A stretch of 64,000 nt of DNA, taken from NCBI GenBank assembly GCA_963753485.1, contig CAVWCL010000012.1, positions 62,001 through 126,000 of the forward strand, read 5' to 3'. The notes under the pieces are model-generated. The model saw nothing but the letters and a program-made list of their open reading frames with translations. It ran no database searches and had not been told where the DNA came from. This stretch comes from CAWDLX01 sp963753485 (GTDB lineage: Bacteria > Actinomycetota > Actinomycetes > Mycobacteriales > Micromonosporaceae). The position numbers and the translations under genes were made by a program. The stretch's first letter is position 1; each line of letters begins with the position of its first letter. This document shows, one piece after another, positions 34,387 through 43,893 of this stretch.

Positions 34387-34965
34387 ATGCCTTTCCCGAC
34401 CGATGCGATCAAGCCCGGCGAGGTGCTGGAACTGCACACACACCGCCATTGGCACACCATCGCCTGGCCGATTTTCGTGGCCGTCGTCCTCGGGGTCGGT
34501 TTGGGCCTGCTGTGGATGCTGGTGCTGCCATCGGGCCTTTTCGGGACCATACTGCTCATTCTCGCCGCAGCAGTGGTCATCCCGCTGTTCGTCCGGCTCT
34601 GCATCCGGCCGCTCGCGGCGTGGCGAGCCACCCAGTTCGCCTTCACCAACCAACGCCTCTTGTTGCGCACCGGAATTTTCAAAGTCACCAATGGCGACAT
34701 CCATCTCGACCAGATAAATCACGTCTCCAGCGAACAAGGGCTATTCGATCGGATCATTGGGTGTGGCACGCTCTGCCTGGGCCCGTCAGCCAGCCCGAAC
34801 GCGCACCGGCTCGAGCACATCCCCATGGTGGCAAAGGTCCAGGTGCTGGTGAACGTGCTCATGCAGGGCAGCGACCATTCCCCCGCGGACGCCCCGGCGG
34901 CCCAGCATGCCGAGGCCAGCAGCGGCGACGTTGCCACCAATACCGGTAGCGTGCCGGCGCAGTAG
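34387..34965 (+). CDS. Bacterial PH-domain membrane protein (copy 1)
   Basis: 192 residues. Two adjacent TM helices (IAWPIFVAVVLGVGLGLLW and LFGTILLILAAAVVIPLF) precede a bacterial PH2 (DUF304) domain: RATQFAFTNQRLLLRTGIF, DIHLDQINHVSSEQG, GCGTLCLGPS. The tail is Ala- and His-rich. ATG 34387 is preceded by GGAGGAG. Similar PH proteins in the same order (two TM, PH) recur at 37274 and 40542, interleaved with the large paralogues. Confidence 0.85.
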   Translation: MPFPTDAIKPGEVLELHTHRHWHTIAWPIFVAVVLGVGLGLLWMLVLPSGLFGTILLILAAAVVIPLFVRLCIRPLAAWRATQFAFTNQRLLLRTGIFKVTNGDIHLDQINHVSSEQGLFDRIIGCGTLCLGPSASPNAHRLEHIPMVAKVQVLVNVLMQGSDHSPADAPAAQHAEASSGDVATNTGSVPAQ

Positions 34966-35020
34966 ACCCTCGTCCATCCACAACAATCACACACAACACA
35001 GATTTGGGGCGTGGTGGCAG

Positions 35021-37249
35021 ATGGACACCCTGTCACTGTCATTGTGGCTGCCCATCGGTCGGGCAAACTTCTACAGCGGGACCACGAACGGCTGGCTCAT
35101 GGAGACTCCGGTCGAGCAGCGGGTCGCCGGTAAGACGTCTGAGACCGCGGTATGCCGGTCCGCTCAAATCGACGATGCTGACTACCTGCCAACACTGCAC
35201 GCATCCGTGCTGCGGCGGCTGCTCGAGGTGCTGCCACTCTCGTTCGGCTATGACAAGCAGGGCGTGAGCAACATCAGCGATGAGGTCGATGAGCACGACC
35301 GCCCGATCGACCTCGAAATCGCGCTCACCCCGCGGCACAACGCACTGTCCGCCGCCGGGGTGAGCCAGGTCCGCCTGTTCGTCGACGAGCATGGCTTCTA
35401 CACGTTCACGGCTGACTACGTCGGCGGCCCAGGTAGCCGGGCGAGCGTGAGGGAAGCGTTGCAGGAGCACATGCGTGAGGTGTTCGGCAGCGCCTGGAGC
35501 GTCAACCGCCTCCAGGAACGGCGTACCGGCGTCTCTAGCGAAGGTATCGCAGCTGTACGCCGCTACAGCGGCCTGGACGAGCTCGATCCAGACCGGCGGA
35601 CTGGACCGCCAATGGGTATCCTCAGTTTCTTCCAGCTCAACACGATCGCCGAGGGCCTGTTCAACGACACGCTGTCGCCCGCGGTCTTCTTCGAGCAGTA
35701 CCGCTTCATGAAGAGGTACATGGAGGAGACGGAACATGGCACGGTGGCCGCCGCGACGACTGTGCTGCATACCCTGGGGCACGTGATCGAAGCGCTCACC
35801 ATCGAGGCGGACACGAGGGACGACGTCGGTCAGATCACCACACTGCACCATTTCCTCACGGTGTCCTCCCGCGAGGTGCTACAAAAGCTCAAGTGGTCGG
35901 TCGAGAGCGTCCGTCGGGGCTTGCTCGAGGAAATGATGGGCGTGCTGCACCGGCAGTCCCGACTCATCCAGCTCGACCTCAGCGGCAGCCCGAAGGAACG
36001 GACGCCGGAGCTCGCGGTGGACGCCTCGGAGTCCCAGCTGCGCGGCTACGTGATGTTGATCTCGGCCAAGCTGCCGCTGGTGCGCCATGTGCATGAGCTG
36101 GCCAGGCTGGCCGAAAGCCACATCAGCCGGCTACTCAGCACTCACCATGATCTAAGCCACCGTGATGATCTCAAGGATCTGCTCGCGCTGCTGAACTCCT
36201 GGGAGGCGCTGCTCAAGAGCCTAGCCACCAGCGTCACAAGCTTGGAGAGCGCGATCAGCCAAGCTTGGATGGAGCGCTTGCTCTACGAGCAGGAGCAGGC
36301 GCGCTCCGAGCAGGAAGCGATGGCCGAGATCGAGCGCAGCCACAGCAGCCGGCCAGCCGGCGGCCGAATCGGCAGCCGAGCCTACAACTCGGTCATGCTC
36401 ATGCTCACGGTGGTCGCAGTTGTCATCACCATGCAGAGCACCGTCAGCAACCCGGCGGCCGGCTTGAGGAAACAAATCCTGCTACTGCTGCCGGTCTTTG
36501 GCGCGGTGGCAGCGTTCTTCGTCGGCGACGCGATCATCTCCACGATCCGCCGTAGCATGCGCGAGCGCCGCGGCTCGAGCCAGAACTACACATACGAGTT
36601 CTCGTTCCGGCTGGACGAGCGCACCAACCCGCTGCTGGTGTTCGACCTGCTCAACGACCGCAGGAAACGTGACTCGATCTGGTCGACCCGGCTCGGCCGC
36701 GCGTTCTTCGTAATCCCCCTGCGCCGGCTGCTCATCACGAGGGTTGGCGGGGCGCGGATCGAGCGCATCTCACCCGACACCACGCTGGTCAAGTTCCACG
36801 TCGTGGCTACGTTCCGGGCGGTCTTGCTGCGTTACGCACGGTTTGAGGTGGTCACCGAGGTGCTCGCGAGCCGGGTCTCTGAGCAGCCACGGTATGTGCT
36901 GCGCCAGACCAGGATCTTCGGCGACTCACCGGTCCCCCTCAAGGCGTACCAATTGCTGGAGGTCATGAGCCAGGTGGTGGAGTATGTCGGCTGGCCCCTG
37001 GCCGCGGACGGGCAGCTCGACGACCTGCTCGACCTGGTCGAGTCGTTCTACTCCCGGGAGAAGCTCGACGCCGACTACGCCCGGTACGGCCAGGAATGGC
37101 TTGCCGGGCACCGATCCGCGCGCGCCAGCGCGGACGCGCCAGCCACCGCGGGTGACGCTCTGCGACAGCTCAAGAAGCGTCGAGGGGACCGGAAGGCCGA
37201 ACTTCGCGAAAAGCGGCGGACCACCGCGCCGGCGCAGCTGAACGGCTGA
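35021..37249 (+). CDS. Large two-TM membrane protein, array paralogue 1
   Basis: 742 residues; no family recognised. Layout: N-terminal alpha/beta part with LWLPIGRANFYS (8-19), RRLLEVLPLSFGY (65-77) and VDEHGFYTFTA (121-131); FFQLNTIAEGLFND (203-216); a long helical part with LQKLKWSVESVRR (287-299), ESQLRGYVMLISAKLPLV (337-354) and EQARSEQEAMAEIERS (425-440); two TM helices (about 455-473 and 485-505); a conserved C-terminal domain with YEFSFRLDE and YARFEVVTEVL; a basic tail. The soluble-helix-two-TM arrangement is reminiscent of CorA, but no GMN motif exists. It follows PH copy 1 by 55 bases. Confidence 0.8.
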   Translation: MDTLSLSLWLPIGRANFYSGTTNGWLMETPVEQRVAGKTSETAVCRSAQIDDADYLPTLHASVLRRLLEVLPLSFGYDKQGVSNISDEVDEHDRPIDLEIALTPRHNALSAAGVSQVRLFVDEHGFYTFTADYVGGPGSRASVREALQEHMREVFGSAWSVNRLQERRTGVSSEGIAAVRRYSGLDELDPDRRTGPPMGILSFFQLNTIAEGLFNDTLSPAVFFEQYRFMKRYMEETEHGTVAAATTVLHTLGHVIEALTIEADTRDDVGQITTLHHFLTVSSREVLQKLKWSVESVRRGLLEEMMGVLHRQSRLIQLDLSGSPKERTPELAVDASESQLRGYVMLISAKLPLVRHVHELARLAESHISRLLSTHHDLSHRDDLKDLLALLNSWEALLKSLATSVTSLESAISQAWMERLLYEQEQARSEQEAMAEIERSHSSRPAGGRIGSRAYNSVMLMLTVVAVVITMQSTVSNPAAGLRKQILLLLPVFGAVAAFFVGDAIISTIRRSMRERRGSSQNYTYEFSFRLDERTNPLLVFDLLNDRRKRDSIWSTRLGRAFFVIPLRRLLITRVGGARIERISPDTTLVKFHVVATFRAVLLRYARFEVVTEVLASRVSEQPRYVLRQTRIFGDSPVPLKAYQLLEVMSQVVEYVGWPLAADGQLDDLLDLVESFYSREKLDADYARYGQEWLAGHRSARASADAPATAGDALRQLKKRRGDRKAELREKRRTTAPAQLNG

Positions 37250-37273
37250 GCCGCCCGGTGCCGGCGACGCGGT

Positions 37274-37825
37274 TCACTTCATCGTCAGGTTCCCATATCC
37301 CATGCTGCGCAGGGTCCGGGCCAGCTCGAGGGTGTCTTTGGACTGTTCTGCCGCCAGCTGCCGGACCAGGTGGCTGATGCTGCTCGCGTGCGGCACCCAG
37401 GTCATCGACTGGTCAGCGCCGAGGTCAATGGTACCGGTGCCCAGCACCACGTCCCACCACCTGCGACTGAGCATCGGGTTGCTGACTCCCCGAAGCTCAA
37501 CCTGCTCGTCGTTCTTGTTGAGCACGCCTTTGCGGAACAGCACCCTGCGGCTGGTGACTGCGTACGACGTCGTATACCAGCGGGCGAGCGGCGGCAATGC
37601 GTAGCGCGCCCAGACAGCCAACCCGCCGATTAGGACGATTACGAAGAGCACCCGCCCCCAGGTGCTGTCGAATATGGTGACAAGGATCGCGACCAACGGC
37701 GCCACGAGCAGGATCGTGTAGATGACCGGCAGGGCGACGACAATCCAGTGCTGGTGCATGCATTTGACCAGCGCCTCGTCGTTGATTAGGCGACGCTTGT
37801 ACGACCTCCGCAGCACGCGCCACAT
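37274..37825 (-). CDS. Bacterial PH-domain membrane protein (copy 2, reverse strand)
   Basis: About 183 residues. It starts at MWRVLRRSYKRRLIN (ATG 37825; GTG 37816 is possible because GGAAGG abuts the ATG). Two TM helices (VVALPVIYTILLVAPLVAIL and VLFVIVLIGGLAVWARY) are followed by a PH2 domain with TTSYAVTSRRVLFRKGVL, NDEQVELRGVSN and VLGTGTIDLG. It is convergent with paralogue 1 and divergent from paralogue 2. The frame extends upstream to 38095, but that part has no PH or TM features and falls in the divergent promoter region. Confidence 0.8.
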   Translation of the reverse strand: MWRVLRRSYKRRLINDEALVKCMHQHWIVVALPVIYTILLVAPLVAILVTIFDSTWGRVLFVIVLIGGLAVWARYALPPLARWYTTSYAVTSRRVLFRKGVLNKNDEQVELRGVSNPMLSRRWWDVVLGTGTIDLGADQSMTWVPHASSISHLVRQLAAEQSKDTLELARTLRSMGYGNLTMK

Positions 37826-38141
37826 CCTTCCTACGGTAGGTAATCGAACCCCAGTGCAGTCGAGCCCCGTCCACGATAGGGGCGTCGTCCCGTCGAGCGG
37901 TAGCGACCAACTGTCCCAAGATGGGTGGGCCGTTCCTCTGCCGTTCTCCGACGAGGATGCCGCGCGGCGATCATCGCTTGCTGGATGGCGACAAATGACG
38001 TATTCGGGCAGCCAGACCGAGCCGTTCGGTGGACATCTCGTCGGCGACCGGCCACTACCCGCGCCCGCCGTTGCTGAGTAACGTTCATTCCGCACGGCCG
38101 GGGAATGGCGTGCCTTCCTGCCGTTTGGCTCGGGAGGATCA
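37826..38141. promoter_or_regulatory. Divergent promoter region between PH copy 2 and paralogue 2
   Basis: 316 bases with no gene recognised. It must hold promoters for both directions. I saw no clear repeat or operator. Confidence 0.3.
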
Positions 38142-40301
38142 ATGGATGATGTGACGGTTCGCGTATCGCTATGGCTACCAATCGGCCGGCCAAACTTCTA
38201 TAGCGCGACGGCGAACGGCTGGATGCGCGACCCCGATGTCACCGGCGGAGGGACCGTGCCGTTCGCCTCAAGAATGATCGACGACAAGGCGTACGTCCCC
38301 CGGTTGAGCGTCTCGGTCCTGCGCCGCCTGGTCGAGGTGGCACCGGTCTCATTCGGCTACGAACGCACCGGCCGGGGCGAGCTCAATGACGAGGTGGAGG
38401 ACCTGACCCGCCCAATCGCGGTCACGCTGACCCTCAAGCCGACTACGCTGGTGGCCACGCTGGATCAGCGTGCACCGGAGCGGCTGGCGAACTTCGAACT
38501 AGTGCAAGCCGGCGTGCACACGGTCATGCTGCGGGTGGACGAGCACGGCGCGTATACCTTCACCGCGACAGCGCCGGCCGGCCGGCAGGAGCAGGTACGC
38601 ACCGCGCTGATGACGCACGTTGGCGAGGTGTTCGGTGGCAGCTACTCGCTGGACCGCCGCAGCACCGCGTTCCGGCAGGGCATCGACAACGGCGGCAGCG
38701 CCGCGTTGCGCCGCTACCAGGGCGTGGACCCGAGCACCCCGGCGGCTCCCGGACAACCCCGAGGCATCCTGACCTTCTTCCAGCTCAACACGCTGGTCGA
38801 GGGGCTGTTCAACGAGTCGCTGTCGCCGGCGGTGTTTTTCGAGCAGAACGAGTTCCTGCAACAATATCTGGCCTCCGGGCTGCCCGGCTCGCTTACCATG
38901 ATCGAGGACTTGAGCCAGGTGTTCAAACTGATCGCCGTCGAGAACATCGACGCCGCCAGCCCAGCGGGGCTCATCATCGCGCTGCGCCGGTTCCTGGACG
39001 TGACCGCCCGCGAGGTGCTGCAGAAGCTCAAGTGGTCGGTCGAGAGCGTGCGGCGCGCGCTGCTCGACGAGTCGGTGGGCATGCTGCACCGCCAGTCGAA
39101 ACTGATCCAGCTCAACATCGGCGCGCTGGTTGACGAGCAGGCGCCCGAGCAGGCCGAAGGGGCCAGCGAGTCGCAGCTGCGGGGGTATGTGATGCTCGCC
39201 GCCGCAAAGCTGCCGCTGGTCGGCAACGTGTACGAGATCGCCACGCTGGCCAAGGACCACCTGCGCGACGTGGCCGGGCTGGCCGGCCCCCGGCCCGCTC
39301 ATGGCCGCCCTGTGGGAGACGATCTGGCCGGCACCGCGATCGCGGCCGAGCTGCCCGACGCGGTGCGCAAGCTGGAGATCCAGCTCAACCACTGGCTGAT
39401 GCTGCTACGCGGGCTGCGCACCAACGTCACCGGTTTGGAGAGCGCGATCGAGCACTCCTGGCGGGAGAGCCTGCTCTACGAGCAGCAGCAGGTTCGCCGC
39501 GAGCAGGAGGGCATGGCCGAGATCGAGCGTAGCCGCGCCGGGCGGCCGACGTCCGAGCGGGCCGGCAAGAATGTCTACAACTTCCTGATGCTTGTGTTCG
39601 CCGCGGCGGCGGTGCTGCTGACCGTCAAGACCGGAAATATCCTCGACATCAGCAAGCCTGGCCGCGGATGGGCGGCCACGGCCGTCGCGCTGTGGCCGAT
39701 CGCGCTCGTCGCGGTGACGTTCTACCTGATCGTGCCGCTGGCTGGAACGGTCCGGCGGATCTACCGCGACCGCCGCGGGCAGAGCGACAGCTACCCGTAC
39801 GAGTTCGCGTTCCGGCTGGAGGAGGCCGCCGACTCGGCGATGGTCTGCGCGTACCTCGACGCCAAGAAGGGCCGGCGCCATCCGCGCTCCACGCTGCGCC
39901 GGCTGACCGTGACCAACCGTGGCGGCGGCCGCATCGAGCGCGTGTCCGACGACCGGGCGCTGGTGAAGATGCACTCGACAGCCACGTTCAAGGTCGGCCT
40001 CGCCAAGTACGCCCGGTTCGAGGTCGTCAACGAGATCCTCGCGCACCGCGTCTCTGGCAAGCCCACCCATGCGATTGTCCAATGTAGAATCTTTGGCGAC
40101 TCGCCCAAGCCGCTGCGGCCCGCTGCGGTCTACGAGCTGGTCCGGGTCATCCTCAACGACGTGGGCATCAACCTGACCACCGCCGACCCGGCCACCGGCG
40201 ACGAGGCCGGGATCAAGGTCGACCAGGTGCTCGAGTTGGTCCGACCGCTGTACCTGCGGCCGGCGGCGACCGCGGCCCCTCCACGCCGGCTGGTGCGTTG
40301 A
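38142..40301 (+). CDS. Large two-TM membrane protein, array paralogue 2
   Basis: 719 residues, paralogous to the proteins at 35021, 41598 and 43894. It shares LWLPIGRPNFYS, VDEHGAYTFTATA, FFQLNTLVEGLFNE, LQKLKWSVESVRR, ESQLRGYVMLAAAKLPLV, EQEGMAEIERSRAGRP, the TM pair (NFLMLVFAAAAVLLTV and TAVALWPIALVAVTFYLIV) and the C-terminal YEFAFRLEE, RIERVSDDRALVKMH and YARFEVVNEIL. ATG 38142 is preceded by GGGAGG. An insertion around GLAGPRPAHGRPVGD in the helical part is not present in the others. Confidence 0.8.
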   Translation: MDDVTVRVSLWLPIGRPNFYSATANGWMRDPDVTGGGTVPFASRMIDDKAYVPRLSVSVLRRLVEVAPVSFGYERTGRGELNDEVEDLTRPIAVTLTLKPTTLVATLDQRAPERLANFELVQAGVHTVMLRVDEHGAYTFTATAPAGRQEQVRTALMTHVGEVFGGSYSLDRRSTAFRQGIDNGGSAALRRYQGVDPSTPAAPGQPRGILTFFQLNTLVEGLFNESLSPAVFFEQNEFLQQYLASGLPGSLTMIEDLSQVFKLIAVENIDAASPAGLIIALRRFLDVTAREVLQKLKWSVESVRRALLDESVGMLHRQSKLIQLNIGALVDEQAPEQAEGASESQLRGYVMLAAAKLPLVGNVYEIATLAKDHLRDVAGLAGPRPAHGRPVGDDLAGTAIAAELPDAVRKLEIQLNHWLMLLRGLRTNVTGLESAIEHSWRESLLYEQQQVRREQEGMAEIERSRAGRPTSERAGKNVYNFLMLVFAAAAVLLTVKTGNILDISKPGRGWAATAVALWPIALVAVTFYLIVPLAGTVRRIYRDRRGQSDSYPYEFAFRLEEAADSAMVCAYLDAKKGRRHPRSTLRRLTVTNRGGGRIERVSDDRALVKMHSTATFKVGLAKYARFEVVNEILAHRVSGKPTHAIVQCRIFGDSPKPLRPAAVYELVRVILNDVGINLTTADPATGDEAGIKVDQVLELVRPLYLRPAATAAPPRRLVR

Positions 40302-40541
40302 CCACATACGTTCGCGTTGCTCGGACAGATCGTTGTGACGGTGGGCGCACCGTCGACATACCGGCGAAATCCGCTGTTACCCACCATTCCTAATGTCCGT
40401 TCACCCGGAGGCAGCGTGACTGATCGGGCGATTTCCATGCCAAGAAAACGATGGGTAAGATCGTAAGATCTTGCCTTGGCCGTACATGCGCTGGCGCTCA
40501 CCTTGGTGCTGGTGTCGGCCGAGTGTGCGCTGGAGGTTCGA

Positions 40542-41126
40542 ATGGATGGTCCGTGGGACACCCTCGAGACCGGCGAGGCCACCTGGCTGAACCTAAGGCG
40601 ACACTGGAAAGTGCTTGTCAGGCCAGCCCTGTGGATGGTTCTTGCGCTCGGAGTTCTGGCGATCGGGGCTGTCGTTCTGCCGGCCACCGTCCCGGCGTAC
40701 ATTATCCTCTCGGTCGTCGTGTTGGGGATATTCCTGCCTTTCATCCTCTGGCCCTTCCTGGCCTGGCGAAACACCCGCTACGTGTTCACGAACGATCGGG
40801 TCACGCTGGTCGATGGGGTTTTCAAAATTCGGCGCCGCGATATTCTTCTCCTCCAGGTCAGCGACGTGAAGTCAACGCAGACGGTCATTGATCGAGTGTT
40901 GGGCTGTGGCACACTGACCATCCAGTTCTCAGACCATCGGATGGATCGATCAGTGCTGAAGAGCATTCCGCACGTGGTCCAGGTGCATGAGGGCATTCTC
41001 CGGCGCTCGTCCCACGCCAACCGGCAGCAGCAGACGCGCGGCGACCAGTTGCACGAGGCACTGTCGAAGCTCCTGCAGGACGGCGACAGCGGCGCGCCGA
41101 CCGCCGGCGGCCCGGAGTCCGGGTAG
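40542..41126 (+). CDS. Bacterial PH-domain membrane protein (copy 3)
   Basis: About 194 residues. ATG 40542 is preceded by GGAGG at six bases. Two TM helices (VLALGVLAIGAVVLPA and YIILSVVVLGIFLPFILWPF) precede a PH2 domain: RNTRYVFTNDRVTLVDGVF, ILLLQVSDVKSTQ, GCGTLTIQFSD. It is more like copy 1 than copy 2. It stands between paralogues 2 and 3 on the same strand. Confidence 0.85.
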   Translation: MDGPWDTLETGEATWLNLRRHWKVLVRPALWMVLALGVLAIGAVVLPATVPAYIILSVVVLGIFLPFILWPFLAWRNTRYVFTNDRVTLVDGVFKIRRRDILLLQVSDVKSTQTVIDRVLGCGTLTIQFSDHRMDRSVLKSIPHVVQVHEGILRRSSHANRQQQTRGDQLHEALSKLLQDGDSGAPTAGGPESG

Positions 41127-41597
41127 GCCCACCACATACCTGCGGCGCATCGTGGCTCGGGGCTGTGGTGGCGACCGCCACATCCGGTCCGGTGGCGCCA
41201 TCTGCCCCGGGGTGGAGTCGTTCGTATACAAAGCCCCGTGCGGACCATCCTCATTGAGGATCTCGCAGCTGCAACCAATCGTGCCGGCGGCGACGTCGAG
41301 GATCGAGCCAACCGGGGATTGCGCCGGATCTTCACAGGCGCGCGCACGGGGTCAGCGGCACCCGACAGAAAACCACCATTCGGTCGTCCACGGGCTGTCT
41401 TGGGAACGCTTCCGCGAAACGTCCACCGACGAATAGCCGGGTGGTGCTGGGTGCCAAGCCGTTCGACCGGCGACATCACACCGCCAACACTTCGACAATG
41501 TGCCCGGAAACCTCGGCTCGCGTCCCTCGTGGGCCAGGCGCCATCTGGACTCGGGGGGCGAGTCCGTCGGGTCACGTGCGAGCCTCGGGAGGCGTTG
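41127..41597. other. Gap before paralogue 3
   Basis: 471 bases with no recognisable gene. The frame of paralogue 3 is open through part of it (from 41238), but the residues there do not match the other paralogues, and a ribosome site GGGAGG lies just before ATG 41598. Confidence 0.35.
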
Positions 41598-43727
41598 ATG
41601 GAGCCCGTCCGGATGTCATTATGGCTCCCGATCGGCCGCGCAAACTTCTTCAGCATGGTCTCGGACCGCGACCTCACCGGAAATCAACTCCAGGGCGAGA
41701 TCGGGACGTGCACCTCACCAGCTGTGCGGAATCCTCAGTACATCCCGCATCTTCGGACGTCGGTCATGCGACGGCTTCTCGAGGTGTTGCCGCGATCGTT
41801 CGGATACGAAGCGGAGGGTAGGTGTGAACTGAGCCATGCGCTGGACGAACTCAGACGACCGATCCGTGTGACAATGACCCTACGACCCTCGGCGGATATA
41901 TCCCGGCTCGACACCCGGCGGGGGGCGGTTCAACTGGCGCTGATCGACGCGGGCGTCAACAGCGTCGAGCTCAGTGTCGACGAAAACGGCAACTACACCT
42001 TCACCGCGACGCCGCACCCCGACGCGCGCGGCACGGAACGCGATCTGAACGGGGCTTTGCGCGCGCACGTCGTGGAGGTTTTTGGCGGCGACTTCTCGGT
42101 CGACCGGCTGGTCGAACACCCGCCTCGCGGACACAACGAGGGCGCGGCCGCGGTCCGGCGTTACAACGGACTGGCCGACGACTCACAGCAGAGATTGCAC
42201 CAGCCCAAGGGTATCCTCACGTTCTTTCAGCTCAATATCCTGGTCGAAGCCCTGAGCAACGAGTCCCTACTCCCGGCAGTCTTCTTCGAGCATTACCGGT
42301 TCGTCACCAGATGGATGGGCCAGCACACCGGTCGAACGTCGATTCTCTCCTCTGTGTCGCAGGTCGTTGACGCGCTCATCACCGACGCCGACGGCGGTAC
42401 GCTGGTCGGGCAAATCACGACGTTGCACCGATTCCTCGCCGTGTCCCGCGGCGCCGTGCAGAAGCTCAAGTGGTCCGTGGAGAGCGTACGGCGCAGCATG
42501 CTCGACCTCATGATGGGCGACCTGCATCGCCAGGCCCGACTGATCCAGCTTGACCTCGGGGCCACCGGGTACGAGCGCTCCCCCGAGTTGGCTGTCGACG
42601 GCACCGAGGCGCAGATGCGCGGATACGTGATGCTCATCGCTGCCAAGTTGCCTCTCGTCCTCAACGTTGGTGACGTCGCGGCCTTCGCGGTGGACCACGT
42701 CACGGAGGAGGCCAAGGGTCCGGGACACCGCGACGTCACCCCCCTTGTGCACGACCTCCATCTGCAGCTTCGGCACTGGCGGCTGCTCCTGGACGGCCTT
42801 CAGGCCAATGTCCGAGGTCTCGAGGCGGCCGTCGAGCAGGACTGGCGGGAGCGGCTGCTCTTCGAGCAGGAGCACGCCCGGTCCGAGCAGGAGGCGATGT
42901 CAGAGATCGAGCGAAGTCGTCGGGGCCGGCCGGAGACCAGGCGCCTGGGCGAGACCGTATACAACGCGATCATGCTCGTACTGACCGCCGTGGCCGTCCT
43001 CATCGCCGTCCGGACCACGGATGTGGGTGTGGTTGGCCGGCCGAATGCGACCTGGTGGCAGCTGGCCCGAGCGCTGTGGCCGATCGGCCTGATCGCGGTG
43101 TTCTTCTACTTCATCGCACCGCTCATCGGACAGACGCGGCGGATCGCGCGAGAACGACTGGCGACGACCGACAACTACAGCTTCGAGTTCGCGTTCAGAA
43201 TGGACGAGATGACGACTCCCCGACTCGTGCACGCCTTTCTGCGGCGACGAGGCCGGCGGCGGCTCAAACGCGGGCAGTACAAGCGGAGGATGGTGATGCG
43301 GGTCGGCGGCGGCCGTCTGGAGCGCATCTCCCTCGATACGAGCCTGATGAAGGTGCACGCCGTCGTCGCGGTTCGCGTCGGCCTGCTGCGCTATGCGCGA
43401 TTCGAGATCGTGAACGAGATCCTCGGCCGCCGGGTGGCCGACAACTACCAGTACTTCCTTCGGCAGTGCCGGATGTTCGGGGACTCGCCACGACCGCTCG
43501 GGCCGGAGCAGATCCGTGCCATCGTGGGCGACATCATGGAGAACGTCTGCACGCCGCTGGCGTATGACTCGGACATCGATCTGAAGAAACTCATGATGCT
43601 GGCCGACCCCATCTACTTTGGCCTGGACATGGGACAGCCCACGACGGCCTCAGCGGACGAGCACCACGACGTCGATGCGCCATGGCCAACCCCGGGAGTC
43701 TCAGGCCTGGTTCCGACGGCCCACTGA
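41598..43727 (+). CDS. Large two-TM membrane protein, array paralogue 3
   Basis: 709 residues starting MEPVRMSLWLPIGRANFFS. It shares RRLLEVLPRSFGYE, VDENGNYTFTATP, FFQLNILVEALSNE, VQKLKWSVESVRRS, EAQMRGYVMLIAAKLPLV, EHARSEQEAMSEIERS, two TM helices (NAIMLVLTAVAVLIAV and LWPIGLIAVFFYFIAPLI) and the C-terminal YSFEFAFRMDE and YARFEIVNEIL. GGGAGG lies five bases before the ATG. Differences among the paralogues are concentrated in the first 60 residues and in the linker after VDExGxYTFTA. Confidence 0.8.
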   Translation: MEPVRMSLWLPIGRANFFSMVSDRDLTGNQLQGEIGTCTSPAVRNPQYIPHLRTSVMRRLLEVLPRSFGYEAEGRCELSHALDELRRPIRVTMTLRPSADISRLDTRRGAVQLALIDAGVNSVELSVDENGNYTFTATPHPDARGTERDLNGALRAHVVEVFGGDFSVDRLVEHPPRGHNEGAAAVRRYNGLADDSQQRLHQPKGILTFFQLNILVEALSNESLLPAVFFEHYRFVTRWMGQHTGRTSILSSVSQVVDALITDADGGTLVGQITTLHRFLAVSRGAVQKLKWSVESVRRSMLDLMMGDLHRQARLIQLDLGATGYERSPELAVDGTEAQMRGYVMLIAAKLPLVLNVGDVAAFAVDHVTEEAKGPGHRDVTPLVHDLHLQLRHWRLLLDGLQANVRGLEAAVEQDWRERLLFEQEHARSEQEAMSEIERSRRGRPETRRLGETVYNAIMLVLTAVAVLIAVRTTDVGVVGRPNATWWQLARALWPIGLIAVFFYFIAPLIGQTRRIARERLATTDNYSFEFAFRMDEMTTPRLVHAFLRRRGRRRLKRGQYKRRMVMRVGGGRLERISLDTSLMKVHAVVAVRVGLLRYARFEIVNEILGRRVADNYQYFLRQCRMFGDSPRPLGPEQIRAIVGDIMENVCTPLAYDSDIDLKKLMMLADPIYFGLDMGQPTTASADEHHDVDAPWPTPGVSGLVPTAH

Positions 43728-43893
43728 CGCGAGCAGCGTCAGCTCACCCTGTCGCGCCGCCGCCGGGCCACACACCGCCCAAACCGACCCGCGATCGGCA
43801 GCCCAGAGATGGCAAATCTCATAGCGATGGACTGATTAGGCGATCCGCCACGACCCTAGCCAGTGGTTGTCCTGTAAGCTAAGGAGTTTTGCT

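Noticed and set aside
37826..38095. N-terminal extension of PH copy 2 to 38095
   Set aside because: The added 90 residues are low-complexity and unlike other PH proteins, and they would occupy the divergent promoter region.
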